64,000 nucleotides of DNA, taken from the NCBI GenBank assembly GCA_020796225.1, contig CM036771.1:32686703-32750702 (forward strand), given 5' to 3'. This stretch comes from Arion vulgaris. Lineage: Eukaryota > Mollusca > Gastropoda > Stylommatophora > Arionidae. The notes under the pieces were generated by a model. The model was given only the letters and a program-made list of their open reading frames with translations, searched no databases and was not told where the DNA came from. The translations under genes were made by a program, and so were the position numbers. Within the stretch, counting starts at the first letter, position 1. The number at the start of each line of letters is the position of its first letter. Of this stretch, positions 1 through 9,674 are shown in pieces.

Positions 1-330
1 CAGCCGTCATGTTCAAACCATCAGTTACATCATGAATCCATTTTCTCCGTGGTCTTCCTGTTCTTCTCTTTGCCGCTATGCCTCCTTCCATGATGGTCTT
101 CTCAGCCCTTCATGTCTTTTTATATGTCCAAAATATCTCGATTTTCTCTTTCTTATTTGTAGCATCGACCAGTTTTCTTTGACTTTAAGTTCTTTCTGGA
201 TAGATCTATTTCTTCTCTTCTGTGTCCAAGATATACAGAGGACTCTTCTGTAACATTTATATTCAAAAGCACATATATGTTTTTCCACTACCTTATTAAA
301 CAGTGAAACAACGTACACGCACAAATTAAC
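1..330 (-). mobile_element. LINE-b 3' fragment (RT C-terminal region)
   Basis: The minus strand encodes CYRRVL and YFGHIKRHEG, typical of the region after the RT domain in RTE-like non-LTR elements. Other copies lie at 21900, 29775, 35700, 48362, 59195 and 63240. Confidence 0.7.
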
Positions 331-608
331 TAAGTAGGGAAGAGGATGCCGTATTCAGTGCTACATAAAACTAATACTGACATACGGATACGAGTCATGG
401 ACAATGAACATACAGATCGAACAATCTCTGAGGGTCACAGAGATGCGGTTTTACAGAAGAATGATAAGAATCTCATGAACTGCTAAAATGACTAATGTTG
501 ACGTGTTGAATGAGATTAAGACACAGAGAAAGCTTATCATCAATATAAAAAGAGGCAGTCATCATTTTTTGGACATGTGATGAGGAGGCAAGGATTAGAA
601 CACATTGC
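331..608 (+). mobile_element. LINE-c 3' fragment
   Basis: Broken frames give EMRFYRRMIRIS-like and FFGHVMRR-like residues of a non-LTR RT C-terminus. Related copies are at 39600-39895 and 57690-57945. Confidence 0.6.
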
Positions 609-895
609 TGCCCGAGTCGTTATCTGGACCCAAATTTGGGGTGTAAAGAATAGAAACACTGTTAACTGCCACGCATGTCATAAGAGTCGACTAAGGCGGT
701 TTGGCTGAAATCGGATGCACGTGTCCTAAATGTGTACAAGTCAACCTGCTGTCTTGCAGGACGGCTGGGGACAGCCTAAGGCTAACGGAGAGCGAACCCA
801 GTAAATGCTAGCTGAATCTGGACACATCGCCGAAGAATAAGCACCAGAGCTCTAAATGGCGCTGAAGATGTGACGAAACTCACCTATGCTATAGC
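609..895 (+). mobile_element. Composite SINE: SINE-B head joined to SINE-G body
   Basis: The first part (CCCGAGTCGTTATC..., with CCAAATTTGGGGTGTAAAG) is the SINE-B head. From about 735 the sequence is the body of the tRNA-headed SINE at 42262-42705 (GGGGACAGCC, AGCGAACCCAGTAAA, GCACCAGAGCTC). Confidence 0.75.
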
Positions 896-1190
896 TGCAT
901 AGATCAGATTTCCACATGAATGAATTAATGGGGAGATCTGGTATATCGGTCTTTTAGGTGATCGCGAGAGAGAGAGAGAGAACACATTGTGACAATCGGT
1001 AAAATCGAGGGTAGACGAGACAGAGGAAGACATAGAGATAACATTTTGGATAGCCTGACTGCATGGCACTGTAGAGTGTCAACATCTGAATTGATAGCAA
1101 ACATCAAAAACTGAGATTTGTGAAGATTCATGATCGCCTACCCCAGCCGGTACGGCACCTGATGATGATGATGTTGAGGGAAGAGGATAC
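896..1190 (+). mobile_element. Decayed LINE 3' fragment with GA repeat and GATG tail
   Basis: Contains a (GA)n run at 964-981. The reading ATIGKIEGRRDRGR-like and the GATGATGATGATG end resemble the 3' end of RTE-like LINEs; 57480-57690 is a related copy in reverse. Weak identification. Confidence 0.45.
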
Positions 1191-1269
1191 AAGATAGCTA
1201 AAAATAGAAATAAAATGGATTGACAACATTAAAAAGTGAATAAACTCAATATATAAATAACATTGATAA

Positions 1270-1275
1270 GATGAC
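1270..1275. repeat. Polinton target-site duplication (left), GATGAC
   Basis: Six bases directly abutting the left end, identical to 11468-11473. Confidence 0.95.
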
Positions 1276-1523
1276 AGTAGTGGAGTTCGTTAATGTCAGG
1301 TATTAAAACAATTATCTGGCGGTTGAACCGCTGCTAATCGATATATCATGAAGATATATAGTAATTAATTGGTTGAATTTGATCAATAATTTTTTAAGAT
1401 AGTAAGGGAGATAAAAACATTTTTTTCGTGTGTGGTAGAGTTATCTTCCTTTAAAAGTATAGTACATATAACACGTATTGACATAATAACATATAACAAA
1501 ACGCTAGACATATATATAAATTT
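1276..1523 (+). repeat. Polinton left terminal inverted repeat
   Basis: Matches 11220-11467 in reverse complement with only a handful of single-base differences and indels. An AATAAA on the minus strand (1521-1526) lies at its inner edge and could end the leftward polymerase transcript. Confidence 0.95.
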
Positions 1524-1656
1524 ATTGATTCACCAAGTATATATCTGTGCATAAGTTGTGTTATGAGATACAACAAATATGGAAATACAATAGGGCAGTG
1601 TAATGATATATATATATATATATAACACTTTGTGTGTAACTCTAATATAAACTGTT

Positions 1657-3788
1657 TTATATAGATAGAGGTATCGTAGTGACATTATCTGATTGTAGTT
1701 GTCGTTTGATATAAAAATATGAGAGAGAGTTTCTGTGTTGTTCATATGTGTAAATTGACCCAGCTTGTGTTCTGAAACCAACATTCTTTCCACCCTGCGA
1801 TTCTTGTGTAGTGAGTACATCTAAAAATATATTTTTGTCTAAAATATTGTGTTGTTTTGTCAAACCCTTGGTGCTAGTTTTATTATAGTCCCCGAAGCAG
1901 TGGTATGTTTTACTACACAAAGAGACCATTCCAGATCCTTCATATTCTAACTTGAAAAGGCCTGGAGTTCTTAGCTCATATAATTGTCTTGCCTGACAAC
2001 TCGGGCAATCGAAACTAATGGTCCCCTGGCTACTAATAAAGGTTGAGTGATGCTGTAAACAAGTTTCTGCTGGAAACCAGTTATTGTAGACCTGATAAAA
2101 CTCACTACGTAGGTGGGGCTTAACAACCTCAACTAATGTCGCTGCGCTAAGGGCTAAGTATAAGCTATCAGTGTCCATTTCACACAATTGGAAATCGGAA
2201 CGATCTACAAACCTATCTAGAAAATCGTAATAAAACTCTAACATTCGTAATTTTGCGTATTGATAAACAAAAAAGTCTATCTGTAACGGAAGATCCCAAA
2301 TAGTATTCTTTTTTAACATTTCTACCGCATAAATATCCTCACCTATTTGCGTCATATGTTTAAACAGGGGGTTATTTATTAAGACCCCTGTCTCAGCCCC
2401 CCCGACAGTATGATACGTCTAAGTGCATGGCCTTATTCGTCAAGGTCTTACCATAGACAGCGTTCCTAAAGTTTCATGGTCTCACTGGTTATGGAGGACC
2501 CAATGTCTCTATCCCCAGCGCGACGTGCATTTGATACACTATCGCCAAATTGTTTGAAACAAGAGACGGGCTGGTATTCAATCACACGATATATTTTACT
2601 AACAATTAAACCATGTTTGAGATACCATTTTAACAACGGAGTCGCTAGTAAAATTTTTTCACCTCGATAACTACCTATTAAAGTTCGACGACTACCCGAC
2701 AAAAGTTTGTGTTTGACGGCGTAATCGCGCATAAATTCACCTATATCAGCTCTTGTGACGTCAATGTTTTTAAGATCGAGTCATCTCTGAAAAATACTCT
2801 TTTAAACTGTCTGGGACATGAATGTCACACTCTACCAACCCAAATAGGGTTTCATCTAAAACACCGGCAACTAGTTTTGCCTCGGTGATAGGGTACTTAC
2901 ATTTGAAACGTTTTGGGCGTCTAGCCAACAGAAAATTTCTGACTGATTGATCAGTTTTTTCAGATCTTGCCATTCACATTCCCACATTTCGATGACAGAA
3001 ACCTTAAATTCATTAGTCAAGTACTCGCGAATATCTACTGTCTTTTTATACAGGTCAGCTAAGGGTTTGTTATTTATTGGGTTAATATCTCTACCTTGAG
3101 TAAGTGAACAGTTTGGATGTCCATGAAACAAACAACCGTGAAACTGATACACGGTTCGATTTTGTTTATCCCAGCCATCTACTCTAATATGTCTTGAACC
3201 CAAACGCATCTCGCTCCCGTTGAATTGTGTCTTTAAATCAATACTATGTAAGTGCGCCGCCCAAGTTAACCATTCCCGACACTGGATGATGTAATAATTA
3301 GCGCGGTGTGGTCTGAAGCCATCCTCATGTTTTCTGGTAACTGCAAAGTCTGTAGGCATTTTCTGCATCAAGGCCCATAGATATAAAGCATTGGCATCGT
3401 ACCCTTTGATACACTGGACCACCTTATTACCCCTAATACAAGTTTTTCCTTTTTCATGATACCTTTGAAATATAATAGAAGGACCACCCACAATATTAGC
3501 TCTAAGTGTCTTATGCAGATCTTGCTCTCGATTGGAACACAAGGAAAAGGCGACCTCTTTATCAAGAGTTTTAAATAAATATTTTAACGTAATTCCAGGG
3601 ACCGATATGGCATCTTTAAACATATCAATCTTTAGCTGAACATAAAAACTAACCTGTTTTTCTAAAGCAACTAAAAAAGGGACTACATCCTTATTATTGT
3701 ACCAAATAAGAAAATCTCTTAGCGTGGCCATTTTATTATCTAACCACACTTGTTGGGAATACTGTATGGTAATATGTGAAGGTAACAC
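1657..3788 (-). pseudogene. Protein-primed family B DNA polymerase, truncated and frameshifted
   Basis: This is the Polinton pPolB, which would copy the element from a protein primer at the inverted repeats. Reading leftward, the first open segment (3788-2871) contains polymerase motif A as GYDANALY (Asp near residue 131), preceded by the conserved VGGPSIIF stretch. A tyrosine-type motif B, NAVYGKT, lies at about 2442-2465, and motif C is CEMDTDSLYL (near 2170) in the last segment (2355-1657). The reading frame changes at about 2935, 2790, 2465 and 2360-2400, giving separate open pieces. The product would be about 700 aa, whereas full Polinton polymerases exceed 1,000. No exonuclease motifs are seen; instead the 5' end runs into a 58-bp tandem repeat. 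Identity is sure; activity is very unlikely. Confidence 0.93.
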
Positions 3789-3915
3789 TATTAAAACAAG
3801 TACAACTCTTCGGGGAATACTGTATGGTAGTTTGTGAAGGTAACACTATTAAAACAAGTAAAACTCTTCGGGGAATACTGTATGGTAGTATGTGAAGGTA
3901 ACACTATTAAAACAA
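3748..3915. repeat. 58-bp tandem repeat, about 3 copies, at the polymerase 5' end
   Basis: The unit beginning AATACTGTATGG and holding GTGAAGGTAACACTATT recurs at about 58-bp spacing. The first copy is the start of the surviving polymerase frame, so the expansion arose from polymerase sequence and marks where the N-terminal half was lost. Confidence 0.85.
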
Positions 3916-4001
3916 CACACATACAGGGCTTAAACAGTTAATATTTTAGGACGAAATGAATGTAAAAATAAAAATAAATTTTTTTGGTCTTTTTTTCATC
4001 C

Positions 4002-4007
4002 TTTATT
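4002..4007 (-). terminator. Poly(A) signal AATAAA after the PC4-like gene
   Basis: AATAAA on the minus strand, about 25 bp after the predicted stop at 4030. It could end a leftward late transcript before the polymerase gene. Confidence 0.45.
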
Positions 4008-4029
4008 TACTTTAACAACATTAAACATA

Positions 4030-4618
4030 TTATAAGGTGTCTATTCTTCCTCGTCGTTTTTTTCTCTGTTGCTTCAACTTGGCTGGTAGTCTGATGTCAG
4101 TTTGAAGTGTCTGCTGAAGTGGACTAGTCTCATCAACGGTCTAAAGTTTTAGAATCGAGGCCCGGTGGTGTTGTACTGTAACAACTAGCAACTAGTGCGT
4201 AGCTCGGCGCATACTCATATGAGGCGCCATTAGGACAGTAGTTCGTTGTATCACGCAGAGAGTAGTTGGGTAGTTCTTCAATAGGGGTTAGCCGCTCAAA
4301 TTCGGCTAGGACTTCGTTCTGTAAGGCTAGAAGGTTTTGAAATTCTGACAATGATAACGTTATTCCATATTTGGTTGGAAACTTTAGATGTGTTTCACCA
4401 AAGTACTTCCGAATGGGAAGTATAGGCAGCCCTCTATAACAGTTTACAGAAATGGCTTTCAGACCAGTGGCCAGCGGTTTAATCATTTCATCGCCTCGGC
4501 TTACGTAAACAGTATTTTCAGAAAATGTCTGCATCTTGGTGAACCTGGAATACAACTGCAGGTCGGTCTGACTGAGCTGGCTACTTATATACCCAGATGA
4601 GAGGTAAAACATGTTCAT
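4030..4618 (-). CDS. PC4-like putative ssDNA-binding Polinton protein
   Basis: The open frame covers 161 codons (4618-4133). A one-base shift near 4135 would add a short basic tail containing KQQRKKRRGR and a stop at 4030. Residues about 45-100 hold the pattern IRKYFGE, FPTKYGITLSLSEFQNLL, which resembles the beta-strand plus helix core of the PC4/p15 transcription coactivator family (single-stranded DNA binders). Several Polinton proteins of unknown role sit in this place beside the protease. Its gene lies 54 bp downstream of the protease stop. The PC4 assignment is from motif shape only; a DNA-binding role in replication or late transcription is inference. The C-terminal frame change may be decay. 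Confidence 0.55.
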
Positions 4619-4671
4619 ACTTGTTTTAATTGGTCAGTTAGGTTAAAGGTGTCCAGACTTTTATTGAGTAG

Positions 4672-5175
4672 TTATTGTAAAGTATGCAGACCCGTTTTGG
4701 TCATATATGGTTTTATCAAAAGGAGAACAATTCGATCATTGACGTGTTGTCTGCGCGGCGGTGCCGAGAATGGCATTAGTACGCGTTGCATTGTTCCACC
4801 GCGAGCTTTCATCAAGATGAAATATATAGCGTATAGACCACAAGCATTGCTAAGCACATCCTGTAATATACGTGGGTTGTATACACATTGTCTATTGGAA
4901 TTACGCGTGATAAAGTTGGTAATATCCGTATTAATTGGCGGTAATCCAAACGAATCAAAGTATTCAAAGGTACCAATTCCGTTGTAATACAGACCAATCC
5001 AGTGAGAGCCCGGCTGGTTACTACAGTCAGTATTTATGACAAACCCGCAGGCTTTAGTTGGGTCAATGCGTCTGGGTAATTGATCACGGGCCAAGACCCT
5101 GAATAGTATTCGTCTGACATATATATCACCCCTGAGTATGTCTCGTATTTCATGGGTATTCATTTTGTTCAGCAA
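4672..5175 (-). CDS. Adenain-like cysteine protease (family C5)
   Basis: An intact 167-aa frame. The active-site set of adenovirus-type maturation proteases is visible in order: His58 in GSHWIGLYY, Asp74 in FEYFDSFG, Gln105 in LQDVLSN and Cys112 in NACGLYA. In this family the enzyme cleaves capsid and core precursors during virion maturation. Length and placement beside the major capsid gene fit the Polinton PRO gene. The start at 5175 is an ATG; a second ATG four codons on (5163) is possible. The stop overlaps nothing. All catalytic residues are kept although neighbouring capsid genes are broken. Confidence 0.93.
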   Translation of the reverse strand: MLNKMNTHEIRDILRGDIYVRRILFRVLARDQLPRRIDPTKACGFVINTDCSNQPGSHWIGLYYNGIGTFEYFDSFGLPPINTDITNFITRNSNRQCVYNPRILQDVLSNACGLYAIYFILMKARGGTMQRVLMPFSAPPRRQHVNDRIVLLLIKPYMTKTGLHTLQ

Positions 5176-5290
5176 GCAAGGGTATACTACTGAGCTTATA
5201 TGTGGTGCCTAGTAAATCAAACAATAGTGAATAAAATGGTGGTTGCTGGTGATACGTCCTGTAAGGATACACCAAAGTGTTTGAATCATT

Positions 5291-6600
5291 TTACGCAATA
5301 TAGTCGGTAATAACTTGTCTCGACTTACTTATTTCCAATATGGAATCGTTTTCGGCGTATACCACAACTTGTAAGGGTTCCGACGTGTCGGCAGCGAATT
5401 TAAGTTCTATTGAGATTGGTCCAGACTTTGCCATCTCGAATTGATAACCCGTCTAAGAGGCTGGGACTCAAATCTACTGCATATAGACTGTACCCATTTT
5501 TAAATTGTCTGTAGTCTAGGTCGTTACCAGCGTCTTTACCAATTAGACCCATGGCTAGATTGGTACCAAAAAGGCTCGCACGTATCGGTTGTTTTCATAA
5601 TCTATCGAAATTGGTTTCCCAGTGGCGACTCGACCGGCGACTGTAACATTCAAATATGTCAGACCACAATGTTGAAAGTTAAACGGGTTATATTTATAGG
5701 ACCCGTTAAATGCGGTTGAATTAATTATACCAATAACTAGGCGTGTAGGAGTCTGACTTAGGAATAAATTATCTTGCATATACGACAACATTCCCTTTGG
5801 AATAACAAACGTCTTTAGGCCAACTCTCTTGAGTGGATACTTGGCATTTCCCGGATCAGGGCTTTCTCATGCGCTAAAGATATCGCCGGATTTAGTTTTA
5901 CTTTTCTAAGCACCATTACTGCGTATGTTATCACTGATTTATACTTAATGGTTGGGTCATGCGCCATCAAATTGAAGGTGTCCTTAGATGGGGTCAATCT
6001 GATTTTCAAGTCAACGCCATTCAGCATATATCGATCTTGTACAAATATATCTGAATGTAATCGCCCCATCATATCGAGTTCTTGACTAACAGCTGTTAAG
6101 TTTCTACGTGTCTGTAAGCCCTTATTGGCGTCTCCAGTTGTTTCATCTAGGAAATTTGCTGTGTCTTTGTAAAAAAAACCCGAGGTTAGATGTCCCTTTT
6201 TAGCATCTTCACCATAATTCAATACTGCTTCAATATACGCTCTGTATCCATATGTATTCTCACTCGGCGTAATTAATGTATCGTTCAGCGACACATCGAC
6301 CTGTGAGAATAGACTGTGTAGGTAGTAGTTGACAGGTGCTACATCAGCATTAGGTGGTATTTTGTCACCGTTGTCCAACGTTATTTTAGCTCTTACATGC
6401 AAAAAAGTATTGAATAAGTCTAGATACTCTTCGCTGTTACCAGAGATTGCAAACTCAATTGGGGCATTTGCTGCTAGGGACGCCAGTGGGTGTATCTCAA
6501 CAAACTGACCTTCTTCGACCGCTGTTTGTGTCGGTGGTACGCTAAACAGATCGATCCCAGAATGTAGACACTCGCACGAATTGGGGTGAATCAAAGCCAT
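5291..6600 (-). pseudogene. Major capsid protein (double jelly roll), frameshifted
   Basis: The product resembles the Polinton major capsid protein (the family that includes C. elegans F54H12.2). The first open segment (6600-5815, 261 aa) has the conserved region SLFSQVDVSLND followed by YGYRAYIE and a late DLKIRLTP stretch. The rest is found in other frames: a segment with NAFNGSY-type residues, STAFNGSYKYNPFNF (to 5555), then a segment with NGYSLYAVDLSP (about 5470), then a final one with VVVYAENDSILEI before the stop at 5291. Frame changes lie near 5850, 5567 and 5425. If read through, the length (about 436 codons) suits the family. This would build the hexon-like shell. With three shifts this copy is not functional as it stands. 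Confidence 0.92.
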
Positions 6601-6687
6601 TTATCCAAATATATCTGAATACCTCCTATGACTCTTCCTGGGCTTCGTGTGTGAATGCCTCGTTTGGGTAGCCGTTTTATTCTTTTA

Positions 6688-7086
6688 CTAAAGGTTCACC
6701 CGGTGGGCTCCCTTTCGCCGTTTTCTGATCCCGGATCCTGATTGGTTGTTTTCTCCTCGGTTTCCTGAAACGTGATCAACTGCGCTGGCGAGAAGCCTCT
6801 GTCCCGCGCCCTTGGCGTGCTCTTTAAAGGAATCTCCTATGTTCCTCCCAGCTAGAGCATCTTGTGCAACTTGCAACCCAGTACCGACCCCTTCTCTGAG
6901 TAAGGCTTTTCCACCTGTCTTTAACCATGGGAGAATCGCACGTCCAATTCCACCAAAAAAAGAACCAAGTCCATGCCCTCGTTGACTACGACCTCCGACA
7001 AACACGGGTATGCCGTGCCCCGCCTGATGGCAGAAATAGTCTTCATAGATTTTATTGTTTCGCTGTAATGGAGCGTGTTTCACCAT
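6688..7086 (-). CDS. Glycine-rich Polinton virion protein, pX/pVI-like
   Basis: An intact 132-aa frame starting 3 bp after the minor capsid stop. The N-terminal third has GHGIPVFVGG and then RGHGLGSFFGG, followed by a helical stretch GIGRAILPWL; the C-terminus is basic (RKRRKGAHR). This layout recurs in Polintons next to the capsid genes and has been likened to small adenovirus core or membrane-lytic proteins (pX or pVI). Such proteins are usually substrates of the adjacent protease. The match is by composition and position, so the exact counterpart is open. Confidence 0.7.
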   Translation of the reverse strand: MVKHAPLQRNNKIYEDYFCHQAGHGIPVFVGGRSQRGHGLGSFFGGIGRAILPWLKTGGKALLREGVGTGLQVAQDALAGRNIGDSFKEHAKGAGQRLLASAVDHVSGNRGENNQSGSGIRKRRKGAHRVNL

Positions 7087-7088
7087 GG

Positions 7089-7893
7089 CTATTCGAGGTG
7101 CCGGCGAGTACGAAAGTGTAGTGTCAGTATAGCTGTCCCAGTTATGAATGGGATAGTTTTACCTGTGTCGGTCGTTAAAAGTATTTCCACGGTGTCGAAG
7201 GAAAAACGACTCAGGGGTACATAGTGTGGCTTGTCATACATCCGAAATACTGACGCAGCCCGTCTGTCCACTATTGGAACAGCTCGCAATAGGGGTACCA
7301 TGACATCTCCAATAGGTCGTGCGGCGACTATGTCGCTATAGACGTAGACATTAGTTATCTCACTATGCAGTTCTACTCTCCTCACTATAGAGTACTGGGT
7401 TGTTTTCTGTTACGTGGGGTGTGGTAAAATTGAGGATATGTTGTAACATTTCGCTAAGTATAACTTCAGCTCCTTTTTCGTATAGCTTGAAGCTGGGTTT
7501 CTTGTTTACTTTGTTAAGATAAAATCTCATTCGCGGGTTGTCTCCTTCCTCCAGACCCGCAATCAGGGTATTCAGATCAGTGATAAAGGTGTCTGGCACG
7601 GTGTACAGACCCGGTGGTAATACAAGTCGTATGGTTGGCTTAACGGTGTTCAACTGAGGTGATTCTGTTTGGGGTGGGTCTGTTGTTACTATGGTTGGCG
7701 GTATGTACTGTATCCATACGTCATCGTCTAGCACGTTATAGTAGGTATTTGGAAACTGAATTTCCGCCAGACCAACTTCGTATTGCGAACTTAGCTCAAT
7801 TGTTTGCGCTAGTTTTACATAGAAATTACCGGCCGTGTTATTGGGATAGCTACCCAAAGAGGCATTACTTGGTAGTGTTATATAGAAACTCAT
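7089..7893 (-). pseudogene. Minor capsid (penton-type, single jelly roll) protein, frameshifted
   Basis: The N-terminal open segment (7893-7363, 176 aa) starts MSFYITLPSNAS and includes QYEVGLAEIQFPNTYYN, characteristic of the Polinton minor capsid protein. The C-terminal segment (7385-7089) has VYVYSDIVAARPIGD and a final TILTLHF-like strand (AILTLHF). One frame change near 7380 separates them. Read through, it would be about 268 codons. In Polintons this protein is predicted to form the capsid vertices. Its ATG overlaps the stop of the upstream membrane protein as ATGA (7890-7893), which shows how compact the array is. Confidence 0.9.
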
Positions 7894-8180
7894 TTTTGTT
7901 TTTCTAGTTTAGGATTAGGAAGCATGTAACCAAGACAACTGCTCATTAACGCGATCCAAATTTTGCCGTCTGGTCCGTCTGCACTGCTGTATGTTAGATT
8001 AAATAGTGAGACACCAATCACAAAATATATAACGATCATTTGACAAATGAAAACTATGTCGGGGCGTGGAAGAAGGTTCCCGAAATATTGTCTAGGCCCC
8101 ACGCATGTTTCTACGTTTGTCTCAAAGACGGGTGTATCCACGCTAGCTTCTTCTTCTATTTCCATATCACTAGTCTTCAT
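7890..8180 (-). CDS. Small one-pass membrane protein of Polintons
   Basis: An intact 96-aa frame. The first 40 residues are acidic; a hydrophobic segment at about residues 43-62 (IVFICQMIVIYFVIGVSLF) is a probable membrane span. It is followed by NLTYSS and a second moderately hydrophobic run, SSCLGYMLPNP, before a basic end. A protein with this SSCLGY-LPNP ending is common in Polintons between integrase and minor capsid genes; its role is unknown. It overlaps the integrase stop by 11 bp and the minor capsid start by 4 bp. Confidence 0.8.
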   Translation of the reverse strand: MKTSDMEIEEEASVDTPVFETNVETCVGPRQYFGNLLPRPDIVFICQMIVIYFVIGVSLFNLTYSSADGPDGKIWIALMSSCLGYMLPNPKLEKQK

Positions 8181-9237
8181 AACGTGATATGTGTTTGGCT
8201 GATATCCAGCTGTTGAATGACGACGGATAGGAAAACCACTTTACTAAGTACTGTATAATTCCATGGACGCCTCGGCGTTCTTGTATAATAGTTTCGATTC
8301 TATACAGCTGTTTGTCTCCAACTTTTTGAATTTCTTCCGCGTAAAATGTACCTAACAGTTCATTACCCGCTTTATCTTTTATTCGATACGTGATCGGTAT
8401 TGTATTATTTACGCGGCTGATTGTAAATATTTCTTCGGTCCACGACGGTGTATAACCTTTTTTAAATACATGTCTGGCTTGCCGAAGTCTGATTGTGTCC
8501 CCTTCTCTATAGCGTTGTCTGCCGATGACGTCAGCTGCTGAATATAGTGTATTCCACACTTCTTCTTGATTATCAATAGTCACCTGCGCTGGAGCCATTC
8601 CCATGCTTCGGTGATATGAGTGGTTATAATTGTGTAGCAATCGATCTATTACGTCCACATATCGAAGCTCATTTGTTTTCGTAAAAAACCGCCACATTTT
8701 CTCTTTTAATGTACGATTAAACCGCTCAATTATACCGGCTTTTATATCTTCGTTCTCTGTAGTAAAGAAATGTACACCCTCGTTGTTAAGAAACTTTAAA
8801 AATGTCTTGGTCTTAAATTCCGAGCCTTTGTCAGTTTGAAAATTTATTGGTTTACGAGTGGTAAATATGTGACTCATAACTTCGACCAAGGTTTTTCCAG
8901 TTTTTGTCTTGATCGGGATGGCCCAGGCATATTTACTAAAGACATCAATACAGGTCACCAGATAAGAAAATCCATCGTTGTATTTTCTAACAGCTCTCAT
9001 ATCTATTAGATCAGCTTGATATTGTTGGTACGGCCCGCCTGCAATAACGGGTCGCCGTTTAAAGCGGTATCGAATTGGTTTGTGTAGAGTGTACGTATCT
9101 TGCTGGCTCAACCACTCTTTGATTACTTTAGGATTGATTTTAGTACTACGGTGCAATGCACCGGCACCGCCATAAGACCCTGGTTGTTTTGGATTGTAGT
9201 ATTGTTTTTTTAACGACGCATTCACACCTTTGGCCAT
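8170..9237 (-). CDS. Retroviral-type DDE integrase with C-terminal chromodomain
   Basis: An intact 355-aa frame. The rve catalytic core shows Asp76 in YQADLIDM, Asp136 in NFQTDKGSEF and Glu171 in AGIIERFNR, giving near DD35E spacing. Residues about 310-354 form a chromodomain (YRIETIIQERR, then YLVKWFSYP and NSWI). This is the Polinton integrase (the family of C. elegans F54H12.3), which inserts the linear element and makes the 6-bp duplication seen here. The chromodomain may steer insertion toward particular chromatin. The start overlaps the upstream gene by 16 bp. All catalytic residues and the full length are kept, unlike the polymerase. Confidence 0.96.
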   Translation of the reverse strand: MAKGVNASLKKQYYNPKQPGSYGGAGALHRSTKINPKVIKEWLSQQDTYTLHKPIRYRFKRRPVIAGGPYQQYQADLIDMRAVRKYNDGFSYLVTCIDVFSKYAWAIPIKTKTGKTLVEVMSHIFTTRKPINFQTDKGSEFKTKTFLKFLNNEGVHFFTTENEDIKAGIIERFNRTLKEKMWRFFTKTNELRYVDVIDRLLHNYNHSYHRSMGMAPAQVTIDNQEEVWNTLYSAADVIGRQRYREGDTIRLRQARHVFKKGYTPSWTEEIFTISRVNNTIPITYRIKDKAGNELLGTFYAEEIQKVGDKQLYRIETIIQERRGVHGIIQYLVKWFSYPSSFNSWISAKHISRYED

Positions 9238-9674
9238 TTATCCCAAGTTGGTGTTGGAATTTTAGTCTTCTTTTTTCCCCTGAGTGAGTACGCTGGGGTA
9301 GTCTGTATTATACTAGCATCGACCTTCTTTTGACTCTTTGTCTCAATTGTGGTCGGCCTTTCCTCGTCTGCTTCTTTAAGTATAGTTGTTGGTTGTATCA
9401 CTGGTTCCTCGATCGGTTGGGTCGGTTGTGTTGTTTTGATGTCCACATGTCCTATCGGTTTGTTTCTGTGCTGGTCGAGGCGTTGCATATAGCGATGCAA
9501 AACTTGTTGATACATTCTAGCTTTGTCGCGTGGCAATATATCTTCTCTATCCAAGATTTGTTGCATATGTATATCTAGCTCGCGTAGGTTGTCATTGACA
9601 ATATCGGGCGGTAAATATTGTTTCGGTTGGTCTAAAAGACGGGGATCAATTAATATCATTTTCTTAGCCATCAT
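9222..9674 (-). CDS. Conserved Polinton protein of unknown function (150 aa)
   Basis: An intact frame beginning MMAKKMILIDPRLLD. The N-terminal half is helical with LDIHMQQILDRED and KARMYQQVLHRYMQRL, a pattern seen in Polintons just upstream of the integrase. The C-terminal half is low-complexity, rich in Pro, Thr and Lys, and ends in KKKTKIPTPTWDKWPKV. No enzyme motif is seen. It overlaps its neighbours at both ends (start with the small basic gene stop, end with the integrase ATG), which supports translation as part of one array. A structural or assembly role is only a guess. Confidence 0.75.
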   Translation of the reverse strand: MMAKKMILIDPRLLDQPKQYLPPDIVNDNLRELDIHMQQILDREDILPRDKARMYQQVLHRYMQRLDQHRNKPIGHVDIKTTQPTQPIEEPVIQPTTILKEADEERPTTIETKSQKKVDASIIQTTPAYSLRGKKKTKIPTPTWDKWPKV

